From assembly GCF_000090795.2 (NCBI RefSeq), contig NW_003546304.1, positions 73,647-131,761 of the forward strand: a stretch of DNA of 58,115 bases. Reading direction: 5' to 3'. Numbering within the stretch: position 1 is the stretch's first letter; every line of letters begins with the position of its first letter. Both the position numbers and the translations under genes were made by a program. The notes below the pieces were generated by a model that was given only the letters and a program-made list of their open reading frames with translations, made no database searches and had not been told where the DNA came from. Source of the DNA: Amphimedon queenslandica (Eukaryota > Porifera > Demospongiae > Haplosclerida > Niphatidae). Below are positions 36,701 through 50,000 of this stretch, piece by piece.

Positions 36701-37582
36701 ATTTTGTGACAATGGGTTTTTGCTTGTCACAGATTTCATGAGACAATGGAACAAATGGGTTTTTCTTGTCATAGATTTTGCAACAATAGAACAAATGAGT
36801 TTTTTGCTTGCCATGAATTTTATGACGATGAAACGAATGGGGTTTTGCTTGTCACAAATTTTGTGAGTTTGTGACAATGGAAAAAATATAGATGTACTTA
36901 CGTTGTGTAGAAAGTTGTAACAGATTCCGATCATAATTATTATTGTAGCAGTACTTTTAATGCATATTTTTAATTCACTGTATTTTATTAATTCACAGAT
37001 ACCAGACTATAAAGCACTTGATAAGCTGTTGGACTCAGCTAAATCAATACTGATAGTTGGAGGAGGCTTCCTTGGGTCTGAACTAGCAGTAGGACTGGCT
37101 AGCAGAGGTAGAGCCTCATGATAAAGTACACAGTTACACTATTGCTGGTACTGTAGGTAAAGATAAAGGAGTTACTATCAGCCAAGTCTTCCCTGAGGTT
37201 GGGAACCTTGGCCTTGTGCTACCTCAAGATGTCAGCAAATGGACAACAGATAAAGTCAGAGAAGGTTAGCTGCTTACTACTACCCATTCCATTAACCTGT
37301 TTATATTTATTTTTCATCTCTCTCTCTCTTTCACTTGATTCAGTTGGGGTCCAGGTTCATCCTGGTACTGGTATCAAATCAGCTAGTGTCAGTGAAGATG
37401 GCAAGAAGGTCACTGTTGTCACTGATAATGGAACTGAAGTGAGGAACATGTAATGCACTACCAATAGTTGCAGTCATGAGTGATGGGTACATGTAACCCA
37501 ATATTGGAATTGAAATACATTTCATGCTACAGCAACAAAATATCAGCTAGGGAATCATTTTGCACACATAATATAAGCAATT

Positions 37583-37638
<56 letters not shown>

Positions 37639-39313
37639 TCATCATTCTTATTAAATACATTCCTCTTTCTCTCTCTCTCTCTCTCTTTCTTTAGTTAGTG
37701 GCTGATCATGTTGTGGTTGCTGTTGGCCTCCAACCAAACACTGATCTAGCTACATCAGCTCGTCTTGAGATTGATAAGGAGCACGGTGGATTCAAAGTGA
37801 ACAGTGAACTCCTAGCCTGCACTGATGTCTGGGCAGTAAGTCAAAATTAACAATTCAGTGCATGCACAATGTATCATATAACTTCAAATTTTAATCAATC
37901 AAAATTTTGTCAAAATCTTAATTTCTTGTTAAAATTATTTTTGTCAATAAATTTTGTCATTTTTGTTATTAATTTGCATACTATGTGTACCTACATGGAA
38001 CAAAAATTCTGTCAGTTAAAAATTTTGTGAAACAAAAATACGTGACGAATTTGACAAATTTTTGAACAACGGAAATTTGGAGCTATACTGTATGCACATT
38101 ACTGAGCCATTAATAATTGATGGTGTTTTAAAAAGCAGAACATGCAGGAAAATATACGTATACTAAAACACAGACCAATAGAATGACGTACTGCATATCA
38201 ACAAATCCTACTTGTATGTGATAATTAATGTATTTATTTCTTTAGGCTGGAGATGTTGCTAGTTTCTATGATCCTTATTTGGGACGTAGGAGGGTGGAGC
38301 ATCATGACCATGCTAATGTCAGTGGTCGTTTGGCTGGTTATAATATGACAGGAGAGCATCAGCCGTTCATGCACCAGTCAATGTTCTGGTAAGTATAGCT
38401 ATACTACTATTACTGGTATCAGGAAGGGTTTCTTATAAAGCTTGCTTCAATGAGAAGCAACTTTTTAAAAATCATTAAAAAATCCAATTTTGATCAGAAT
38501 CAGCTCAAACTTTCTATGCAACTTAAGTACATGTATATGTATTGGGAAAAATATAAAAATGAAGAATTCTCTCCTTGTCAATTTTGGCGAAATTTGGCCC
38601 AAAGCCCTGTACTATAGTACACGAACTTTGACCAGATTTATATATATCATCTTAAGTACTCTGCCAAAGTCCTTTGGGAAACCTGACTAGTATGTACATA
38701 ATTTATTTAAATTGGCAAACTCCAAAATTTTGAAGCAATTTTGAAAAATTGTAAAGCTATAACTTGGATATATTTCACCTACTATTATCAGCAGAATGTA
38801 GCCCATTAGATATGCATTGTATTTGTATTTACATTATATTATAAATTAGGAGTGACATTGGGCCTGATGTTGGATTTGAGGCAACTGGTCTCATTGACTC
38901 CAAGCTACCAACTGTTGGAGTGTGGGGGAGGAAATCATCAGAGGTAGAATTGAATGAATTAGTGACAATACATGCAACTTTAGTGTGCAATGATTATAGT
39001 TTATTATACTGCTATAATACCTCTTGCTGTTAATGATAGGCTGTTGACACTCCTGTGGATGACTATTCAAAAGGAGTCATATATTACCTTGATAAGGAAG
39101 GAGGAAGAATAGTTGGTGTCCTCACCTGGAATATATTTGGAAAAATGGATGTAGCTAGACAAGTAATGGATGCCATAGACTTAGATTGGTATTTTATTTC
39201 TCTTCTTTCTCTCCCTCTCCTCTCTCTCTCTCTCTATCTTTGTGTAGATCATATCAGAGGAGAAGACGGAAGTAGACATCAGTGACATAGTCCAACACTT
39301 TGAGATTCATTAG
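33713..39313 (+). CDS. AIFM1: Apoptosis-inducing factor 1, mitochondrial
   Basis: Fifteen exons: 33713-33892, 33970-34069, 34471-34566, 34906-35004, 35094-35217, 35400-35484, 35767-35913, 36999-37107, 37157-37264, 37344-37438, 37695-37835, 38246-38388, 38850-38943, 39040-39162, 39248-39313; 569 residues (human 613). An Arg/Ser-rich N-terminus without acidic residues is a mitochondrial presequence, followed by an inner-membrane segment ([17 protein letters not shown]) and a Pro/Ala linker. FAD-binding motif: [20 protein letters not shown]-binding motif: [17 protein letters not shown]. The family signature [20 protein letters not shown] and [16 protein letters not shown] follow. It is a flavoprotein oxidoreductase of the intermembrane space needed for respiratory-chain biogenesis and caspase-independent death. 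Start chosen at 33713 because presequence features begin there. Confidence 0.95.
34612..34735. repeat. TTA/TTG trinucleotide microsatellite in AIFM1 intron
   Basis: Runs of ATT and GTT triplets. Confidence 0.85.
36010..36660. repeat. Dispersed repeat units (copy 4) in AIFM1 intron
   Basis: Four tandem units in the reverse orientation, landmarks GGCCAAATTTCACTAAAAATG, TTGAGCTGATTCCGATC and the palindrome CCCTGTACTATAGTACAGGG at ~36484. Confidence 0.8.
36663..36890. repeat. Degenerate ~45-bp minisatellite in AIFM1 intron
   Basis: About five copies of a unit built on GGGTTTTTGCTTGTCACAGA followed by TTTTGTGACAATGGAACAAA. Confidence 0.75.
37585..37637. repeat. (GT)n microsatellite in AIFM1 intron
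   Basis: About 26 GT dinucleotides in an uninterrupted run. Confidence 0.95.
38425..38686. repeat. Dispersed repeat unit (copy 5) in AIFM1 intron, complete
   Basis: One unit with both ends: AGGGTTTC at ~38428 and GGGAAACC at ~38676, with CCCTGTACTATAGTACACG inside. The best example of the single-unit form. Confidence 0.75.
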
Positions 39314-39817
39314 ATATTCTTTGGGATTGACTGTTATACATTTTTTTGCTACACTTTGTCTTTGACTATTATTTTTGTGTAATATTAGTTAGAAATAATT
39401 TATTGATATCTTTCAATCTCTTAGTTCACATGAAACTTTAATTATTTTATCAGTAGGGGTTGCCACGAAATTCAATTTTTATTGCATAAAAAATGATGCA
39501 TTCTCTCAAAGCCATTTTTGATAAAATGGTAAGAGCAGTGTAGTATTGAACAGGGCAGGAGAGCAAAATGAGTAGTAGTAAATTTTGTGCAAAATTTTAA
39601 ACTTCATAAAATAATCCATAATATTATTATAAAAAATAACTTTTAGCTTATTGACACACACACACACACCAGTATAGTCACTATAATAATAATAATAATA
39701 ATGTTTTGAATTTGCACAAGAATTAAACTAATTGTTTTTAATACCAAAATCACGCAAAAATTAAGTTTATTGATATAAAATAGTTTACTTAATGAATAAT
39801 AACAGTTACTTCAAATC
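39314..39817. other. Convergent intergenic spacer
   Basis: Lies between AIFM1 and the alpha-kinase gene. It holds a CA run (~39654-39669) and an AAT run (~39684-39702). No gene. Confidence 0.5.
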
Positions 39818-40585
39818 TCATTGAGCTTGAGCAATTTGAAGGAACACTCTTTTAACGATATCTTTAGTGGCAGGAGGGAATTTCATCTCAAACCTGTACG
39901 ATGTGGCGTTATTGACTTCGCTCTGCATAAGTTGACATGCTGCCAATGTTTCTCTTGGAATCTTTCCTATAAAAGACTCCCAGCGAGGCCTCCTCCATCC
40001 TTTACAGATATCATTGCATTCATGGTTCATGAAAAACATGGCCATGCCCTCTATTCCCATGTCTGTCTCACCATATGTATTATCAAGCGAAAGGATCACT
40101 GGATCAGTCAAATGATAGCCACTTCTATCACGAGTTCCCTGTAGATCACACACCATTTCTTGTCCTCTTGTATGCAGCCAACTCCAGTGAACAAATGCTG
40201 GCATTGTGATGTGCTCAGATTTAGCTTTAGGTGATATATAGCCATAGTTATTGCACCATTTAATAAATTCACCTTCCAAATAATCTTCAGCAACAACATA
40301 TTCTGTTGGATATGAATTCTCTACCACATACTTACCGATGCTGGTAAAGCAGATGGGATAGTGGCTTTGGTTGAATTGCTTTGCTATCTTACCAGCTCTG
40401 TTATAAACCTTTAGTGTGCTGTCCCAACCACTAGCTGCCCAAACACAGCCTGATTTCATTCTTTTTATGACGCATTTTTGCCCATTCTTTTCTGGAGTAG
40501 TCCAATGACCCTTGTAGGCTTTTCGGAAACGTCCTTCAGCAAAATGAACTTCCTCAAATGTGGCAACACAATCAGGATCATACAT
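39818..40585 (-). CDS. Alpha-kinase domain protein
   Basis: A 255-residue single-exon frame from ATG 40585 (the frame is open upstream to a TAA near 40630). It consists almost wholly of an alpha-kinase (MHCK/eEF2K-type) domain: FAEGRFRKAYKGHW near the start, KCVIKRM with the likely ATP-contacting Lys, VVAEDYLEGEFIKW, HWSWLHTRGQEMVCDLQG, the HLTDP segment, and the Gly-rich GIEGMAMFFMNHECNDIC with the His-Cys-Cys zinc-binding residues of this family. Atypical serine/threonine kinases of this class often carry extra domains. None is visible here, so it is either stand-alone or continues into unseen upstream exons (AG acceptors exist before the ATG). Confidence 0.85.
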   Translation of the reverse strand: MYDPDCVATFEEVHFAEGRFRKAYKGHWTTPEKNGQKCVIKRMKSGCVWAASGWDSTLKVYNRAGKIAKQFNQSHYPICFTSIGKYVVENSYPTEYVVAEDYLEGEFIKWCNNYGYISPKAKSEHITMPAFVHWSWLHTRGQEMVCDLQGTRDRSGYHLTDPVILSLDNTYGETDMGIEGMAMFFMNHECNDICKGWRRPRWESFIGKIPRETLAACQLMQSEVNNATSYRFEMKFPPATKDIVKRVFLQIAQAQ

Positions 40586-41332
40586 TGCTGCTTTAAAATG
40601 CACACCACTGTCACCAGAGGGATTGAATCCTTATATAATCTAGTTGAGCTAGAGGTATTTCCCAGGTAGTGTCCCCATGTTGTATGTTAACAAATTTAGC
40701 ATTCAATACTTTCAATGCCAAACTCTGCAGAACAACTGCTTTCTTGTTGTTTTTGCTAAGAGTTGAAATGCTGAGTAATCATGTCATAAAACATACAAAT
40801 TATGTAATTAAAGTAAATGTTATTTGTAAAGTGCTATTTATAGACTACATAATGATATACTGATGATGACACTTATAAGTTATAATGATCAATCATCATT
40901 ATAATTATCATTGTTATCATTATAACATATACTACATATCAAAAAAAAACATTAGAATGGCAAATTATTTTTGACAAAATATCCTTTACTGAGCACTATG
41001 TCAAAATCTTGTTTATTAGTGAAATTTGTCCAGTTAATTGAGTATTAACGCCTTGAGGTGTAGATTAAATCTACACCTCAAGGTCAGTGTTAATAGGCCA
41101 AATGTAAATGAGGTCTCTATAATACATATATATATATATGGTAGCTACAGTGAATAATACTAATTCAATACTGTACATATAAGCTTGCTTCATTTCTTAG
41201 TTACTACATGTTACAGGTGAGATCCAGGTATGAGTAGAGTTGCACCCAATCCTCTGATTCCAGTGTATCTCAGGTCTTGTTATAAAATGAATTGAACACT
41301 GAACCAATACTCACTAACAGAACTATAGAGTC
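40586..41332. other. Divergent intergenic region with palindrome
   Basis: Lies between the alpha-kinase and M35 starts. Contains a 33-bp palindrome at 41051-41083 and a short AT run at ~41126-41139. Confidence 0.55.
41051..41083. repeat. Near-perfect palindrome upstream of the M35 gene
   Basis: Sixteen-base arms CCTTGAGGTGTAGATT and AATCTACACCTCAAGG around one central base. Outer bases (ATTAAC and GTTAAT) extend it imperfectly. Confidence 0.85.
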
Positions 41333-42437
41333 ATGAAGACAGTCATCTCTATTGTGTTCTTGACTGCATGCATAGCCAATGCAATGGGGTTTGTAATGAA
41401 GCTATTCTTCACACATAATTACATATTATTATCAATTTTCATATAGTGCTTGGCCTATTTCTGTTGATATGGACTGTCATCAATCTGTCTCATTTCTTGG
41501 TTGTTCCTTTGGTTTCCTCAATGCAGATGATGATGAGTATTACCTCCTCCAGCGTAACACTCCACTTGAAGGGCTCAACTCTCCTTTTGTCCAGGTATCT
41601 CTTAATGAGGCTCCTTTGCAGTATGAAGGTCGCTATGTTTATCGTACTCCTCCATCAAAAGACGAGTACATCCTCCTTAAACCAGGGCAAAGGGTTGCAG
41701 CTAGTGTTAGAATCAATGACATATTCAGTCTTCACTCTGATGGTCTTTATGATATAAAGTACAATAAACCACTACAGGTTCTTTCAAAGGATGAAATGGG
41801 CTTGGGAATGAAGGGCAGTGAGGTGGAAGTTAGTGAATCTGTCTCTATCTATCTTGAGAATGTTCATCTCTTCTCCAGTCCTGTTAGAGAGCCAGTGGGC
41901 CAGGAAGAGGGTAATATTGTTCACATTGAGTCATGCACTCTTGCTGTGTACATTGGAGGTACTAAGAAGGAGAGATCTGATACAACAGCAGCTCATAAGA
42001 AGCTCTGTGCTGGTTTTGATAAAGTGAAGGCTAAAGTCCGCAATGATAAAAACTACACTACATGGTTTGGTGCGCATACTGCTTCACGTGCTAACAAAGT
42101 TAAAGGTGTCTATCAGAAATGCAGAGATGGTATCTCACAAAACACGGTCACCTACAACATCAAGCCAAGTAACTGCAAGTCAAACTGGTATGCTTACACT
42201 TATCACAACTCTCGTACCGTTTTTCTCTGCAACATTTATTTCCGTGATCCAGTAGCCTGTCGCACTAGTGGTACCAGTAAAGAAGGTACGCTGGTACATG
42301 AATGGACTCATGCTTTTGGACTCACAGAAGACTATGCATATGGAAAGACTAACGTGAAGAACCTGGCTAAATCTCATCCGGATAGAGCTGTCGATAACGC
42401 TGAGACCTACGAGTTTTACTACTGCCGCAGTAAGTGA
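41333..42437 (+). CDS. Secreted M35 (aspzincin/deuterolysin) metalloprotease
   Basis: Exons 41333-41388 and 41447-42437; 348 residues. Signal peptide MKTVISIVFLTACIANA. Residues ~20-185 form a beta-rich propeptide or N-domain containing LLKPGQRVAASVRINDIF. The catalytic domain has the zinc motif LVHEWTHAFGLTEDYAYG (HExxH, then T-x-D with the third ligand Asp, then YG) and ends with NAETYEFYY, both typical of aspzincins including peptidyl-Lys metalloendopeptidases. The spacing between HExxH and TED is about two residues shorter than in the fungal and bacterial forms I remember. The family is mainly fungal and bacterial, so ancient horizontal transfer is possible; the intron shows domestication. 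Confidence 0.88.
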
Positions 42438-42817
42438 TGTTGGATATTATGGAACAGTAAAAGTAGCTTTGATGATAGTTAGTTTTGGCCTTGTTTTATT
42501 AACAATTAAATTCAATGTAAAAATGTCAACATTAAGCTCCAAAAGGCTTAGAGCCATCCATCATGCAACAATACAGTAGCAATGTGTTGTGACGTGCAGC
42601 TATAGACATACTAGGATAATGAATCAAAATGGGCAAGTTTTAATTTGTAACAAATACACACAAACAAACAAACACAATAATTTTTCAAAAGTAGGTCCAT
42701 TTCATATAATACATACATGTAGTGCAGAACAAGGAGTGACAAAGTGAGAGGGGGAGTGAGTGAGGATTGTAATTTGAACATAAGCTAATGAAAAAGAGAA
42801 CGTGCATATAGTGTCCA
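42438..42817. other. Convergent spacer between M35 and LC3 genes
   Basis: 3' flanks only. No gene. Confidence 0.5.
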
Positions 42818-45749
<2,932 letters not shown>

Positions 45750-46208
45750 GCTGAGTGCGGTTGATGGAGGGTTGATGGAACGAGATGTACGAGAAGAGTG
45801 GGCCGTGGGGTCTTCCTTATGAAGAATGGGAGAGGACGGAGTGTTTGTAAGGGGAAGGGGTCGAACAGATGATAGAGGAGAATCCAGTCTGTGGATAAAA
45901 CCAGTATCTGGCTCGACTTCAAAGAGTGGAGGTGGGAGACTGGGAGTCCAAGGTTTATGAACGATTAATCATAGAGGGTATGTCATAATGACGTAACTAC
46001 GTCTGTAATAATTCAACGCAAAGGGACACTGTACTTGTCTTGTTTACAAGTAAAGGACAATAAAGGAGGAGACAAGTTTGGTAGGAACAAAGAAGGCGAG
46101 ACTTTAGGATCAAAAGAAACCAAAAGTACAGAGAATAAGAAAAAAAATATAGATTAGAAATTAATTAAGTAGGCGTGGTCAATCAAAACAGACACCCTAA
46201 AAAATAAA
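45750..46208. promoter_or_regulatory. Divergent promoter region (LC3 / Pro-Lys-Ser-rich gene)
   Basis: 459 bp between divergent starts. No specific motif claimed. Confidence 0.5.
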
Positions 46209-46733
46209 ATGGCATATCCACCACCAGAGGGAGGTCCCCCTTATCCCCCTCACCCCTATCCACCACCACCTGATAATCTTGCATACCCTCCTCCACCATA
46301 TAATCCTGTATATCCACCATTACCAGTGGATAGTAGCCAACCTGCCGGGTACACATCACCTCCTCAGTATGATCAAGGATACTCTGTAACAGTCTCATCC
46401 TACGAAGAGACTAGATACTCCTCTGTCTCCTCATCAGTCTCGTATCACCCTTCAGAGTCCTCTTCAAGTCTGACGCATGATCATACTCATCCTCCTAGTC
46501 ATGCCAAGCACTCGCATAAGGACAAAAGCAAGAAATCAAAAAAGAAGAAAAAGAAACAAGACAAGGAGAAAGTTTGTTCATTTTGTTTCATTATACAAAT
46601 TATTCTTATTTTGCTTTAGGTCAAAGGATTAAAGAAACATAAGAAGCAAAAGAAACACAAGAGACACTCCTCCTCTTCATCCAGTAGCAGCAGCAGCAGC
46701 TCTAGCAGTAGTAGTTCCTCAGACTCGGATTAA
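46209..46733 (+). CDS. Pro-rich, Lys-rich, Ser-rich low-complexity protein
   Basis: Exons 46209-46571 and 46620-46733; 158 residues. Three zones: an N-terminal PPYPPHPYPPPP-type region (1-55), a Ser/Tyr region with a His cluster (LTHDHTHPPSHAKHSHKDK), then a lysine block (KKSKKKKKKQDKEK continuing as KGLKKHKKQKKHKRH) and a poly-Ser end closing with DSD. I do not recognise a family. The basic block could be a nuclear signal and the Ser-Asp end a CK2 target, both guesses. The exon joint is phase 0; the 48-bp intron is very short. Confidence 0.75.
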
Positions 46734-47002
46734 TTGACATGTATATATAATCGATAAATTTTATACACTATTAATTTTTAATTTTAATACATTAATTATT
46801 ATTTTCTGAATGAATTTCTAAATCAAAAATGACTATAAAGTATAAACATAATAATAATAATAATAACAGAATAATTTATCGTACTAGAGGGAAAGAGAGA
46901 GAGATGAGTTCAATAAAAGTTACAATTAAAGGATGAAGGAATCACTTAGAGAGAGAATGTCGGAAGAGAGAGAGAGGCATACATTAAATCTCATTGGTAG
47001 AC
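46734..47002. other. Convergent spacer between the Pro/Lys/Ser-rich and NUP210 genes
   Basis: 3' flanks with an AAT run (~46850-46865). No gene. Confidence 0.45.
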
Positions 47003-50000
47003 TCACTGCGAGAACATGCTGTATTGAGGTGATGCTCTGTTTGGCGAGTGCTGAGGATACCTAGTCCCCCCTGTCCGTTTAAAAGCCGAGGACTGACCCC
47101 CGGCCCCAGCCCCGGACTGACTCCACAGGGGGGTACTGAACTGATTGGGTTTGGTAGTGGGTGTGGTTTGTGGCGAATTAAAAGCAGGGGAGGACGGCTG
47201 AGGAGAGGAGACAGGTGGAGGGAGGTGAGCAGCAAAACCGGTTGGCAAACGAGACGAGGACGACTGGCGAATGGCAATACAGACGACAATGGTCACCAGA
47301 AACATGACGACGGTTGCAACAACAACAAAGACCAGATTCCACCTCTTGTATAAGTCCTGTATCATGTCCAGTTGGGTAGCATTGCTCTGGTTTTGAACGA
47401 GACATGAAACAGCCTCTGGTATGTCTGACAATATAACATAAAACAAAGCCAATAAAGTTCTCTGATGTGTTAAGGTACTTGTCAATTGTATGACGACATC
47501 AGATACATTAGTGACTGGTGGATTATAAGTATCAGCTAGTGATACAGTGTAGACTAGTGTTGTACTTGTTAGTGACTGTCTAGTTAGGACAAAAGGATGA
47601 GGGCAGGATACCTAATAATGAAGACATCATCATTATGATAATAGGGAGATACAATGTATTGTACACATGCATAGTTACTGTACACATCACTGTGCATGTA
47701 CATGTAGTATTGTGCTATATGTGGCTGCTCTATAACAAATTGATAACCTTACAATTTCATTATACAACATAAGTGCAGTAATTCAATTACAATAGTATAT
47801 ATAGTACATATGGAGTCCATTACTAACTAATAAACAATAAAGTGAAGGAATGCTGTAGTAAAATAAACCATAAAAGTATCTGTAGAATAACAAACCTTGC
47901 ACACTCTACATGTCATGTACATGTAACTTAATACTATCCAATATTATGTACATACTTGTATAGACTGGAGTACTTGTGGTGTCCCTGATATAGAGAGAGG
48001 GAGAGAGTGTTGTAGAGAAGTGAGAGTGACGTTAGTAACGTCAAGAGAGAAGGAAGGTTGGAACGGTACCGAAACACTCTCAGACCAAACCTCATACGAA
48101 GAATCAAAGTCTCTAGCCTTCACCCTCAGACTAAGGGAGAGGCCAGACATGAGAGAGAGGGATTTAGAACTCTCAGCATCACCTGGTGCCTCAAGCAACT
48201 GACAGGCACTGGAACCTGTGAGGGGATCAAAATAAGAGCGGGCTATGATGTAATTGGACGTGGGTAGGAGGTTCCCTTCGTTTCGTAGCTCAAGAATACA
48301 ATCAAAAGATACTTGTTGTAGGTACAATAGACCAGGACTGCCTCTCTCGTTAGCCACACAATCCTTCACTTGCTGATTCTCACTAAGACAGTTCTTGTCA
48401 GTGCTAGCTTGTAATAGTGTAAAATCAGAGTCATTATGTTCATCCTTGAACTCAACAGGTACCAGGTAATGCCCTAGGTTTTCCAGCCGATGAGCATTAG
48501 TGAAGACTGGTAGAGAAGAAGAAACATTGATGTACACACGTTTAACAGTAGCAACAGATATCTGTTGAGATAAAATAATAAAGAAATTGTAACACAAAAA
48601 CACAATCAAAACTTTAAAACACAATTAAACCACAATTATATTTTTATACTCCCTTCCTTCCTATTCTATTCTGCTCACTTCAGTATGAGTATCCACCATT
48701 CCCTCCACTTTATGATAGACTACAGCTCTACCAGTACCAACAGCTCTAGCTACACTAGTGCCGTCCTTGAACTGTATGACTCCTTTACCACCTGCCTCCC
48801 AACTACTATCAGGATGATCTGTACATGTAATACAATCAGAGAATAATAGTCACAGCACAGATAATAACACACAGTAGATATACATAGAAGACAGTGCATT
48901 AATATATTATTATTATAGCAAAGTTAAAGGCTCTGCTTAAAAAGTAAGAGGTGGTTGGAAGCTACAGCTGTACCTTTAAATTTATGTAAGTTGGTGAAGG
49001 TTATAACAAGCAATAAATGAGGAGGAGGGTGTCATTTACCTTCAGTTAGGTGTGTGGTAAAGCATATCTTAGCTCCCAAGTGAACAGTGGCCAGTGATGG
49101 TATAATGGCATAACTAACAGTCACTCTAATATAATCTGAAATATGAGGACTGCCTTTCACCCACACCTACAGTGTAACATGTTCAATCAATACACAATAT
49201 ACCATACACACAATACCTTGAGTATAGCATTCCCTTGTCTTGCTGCCTTTATAATATAAGTATCATTGCCTACTCCACGAGTAACGTGAACAATATCAAG
49301 ACGATTGAGGCGATACGAGAGATCAATGTTAGCGTAGTCAAAAGCCCGGCCCACAGCGTCGTGCAAACGAGCAACAAAACGAGAGGAATAGCCAAGAGGG
49401 AAGGAGTGCTTCTTGGAGTGAAGGACAGCTTTAGCAGGAGAGAGGGACATTAGAGATAAACTATGAAGAGGACGAACCTATAGTGTAAGATGATATAGTA
49501 ACAATCATTCACTCTAAAGTCTCTAATATACATAGATACAGCAAATTTATCAATTTTTATTGTTTACTGGTTATTTTTTAGTACAATTTCCATTATTCTA
49601 AATATCTTCATTCACAAAAATTAATGTTTCCTGACAATAACCTCTGTTACCTACCCCTCCTTCCTTCCCTCCCTCCCCCTCTCTCTCTTTCTTACCTCCA
49701 CATGAACAATGATACTCTGATTCAACCTAATACCAGTCTCGTGAGCTGTCACCATGACAACAGCATGTCCGTTAAACCCAGCAGTAAAGATGTCCCCAGA
49801 CGGCAAGAGGCGTACCACTGGCTCTCCTTCATCAAGAGAACAACCTTGAACCAGCTCATAACTGATATCTGACACCCCATCCCTACACACAGAGAGAATG
49901 AAGAATCATAAGAGTGTGAACAGTACAATAATCTTCAATATGAATGCAGTGCAGTGCATAAACTTAAATATATATATATATGTACATGTACATCAGCAAT

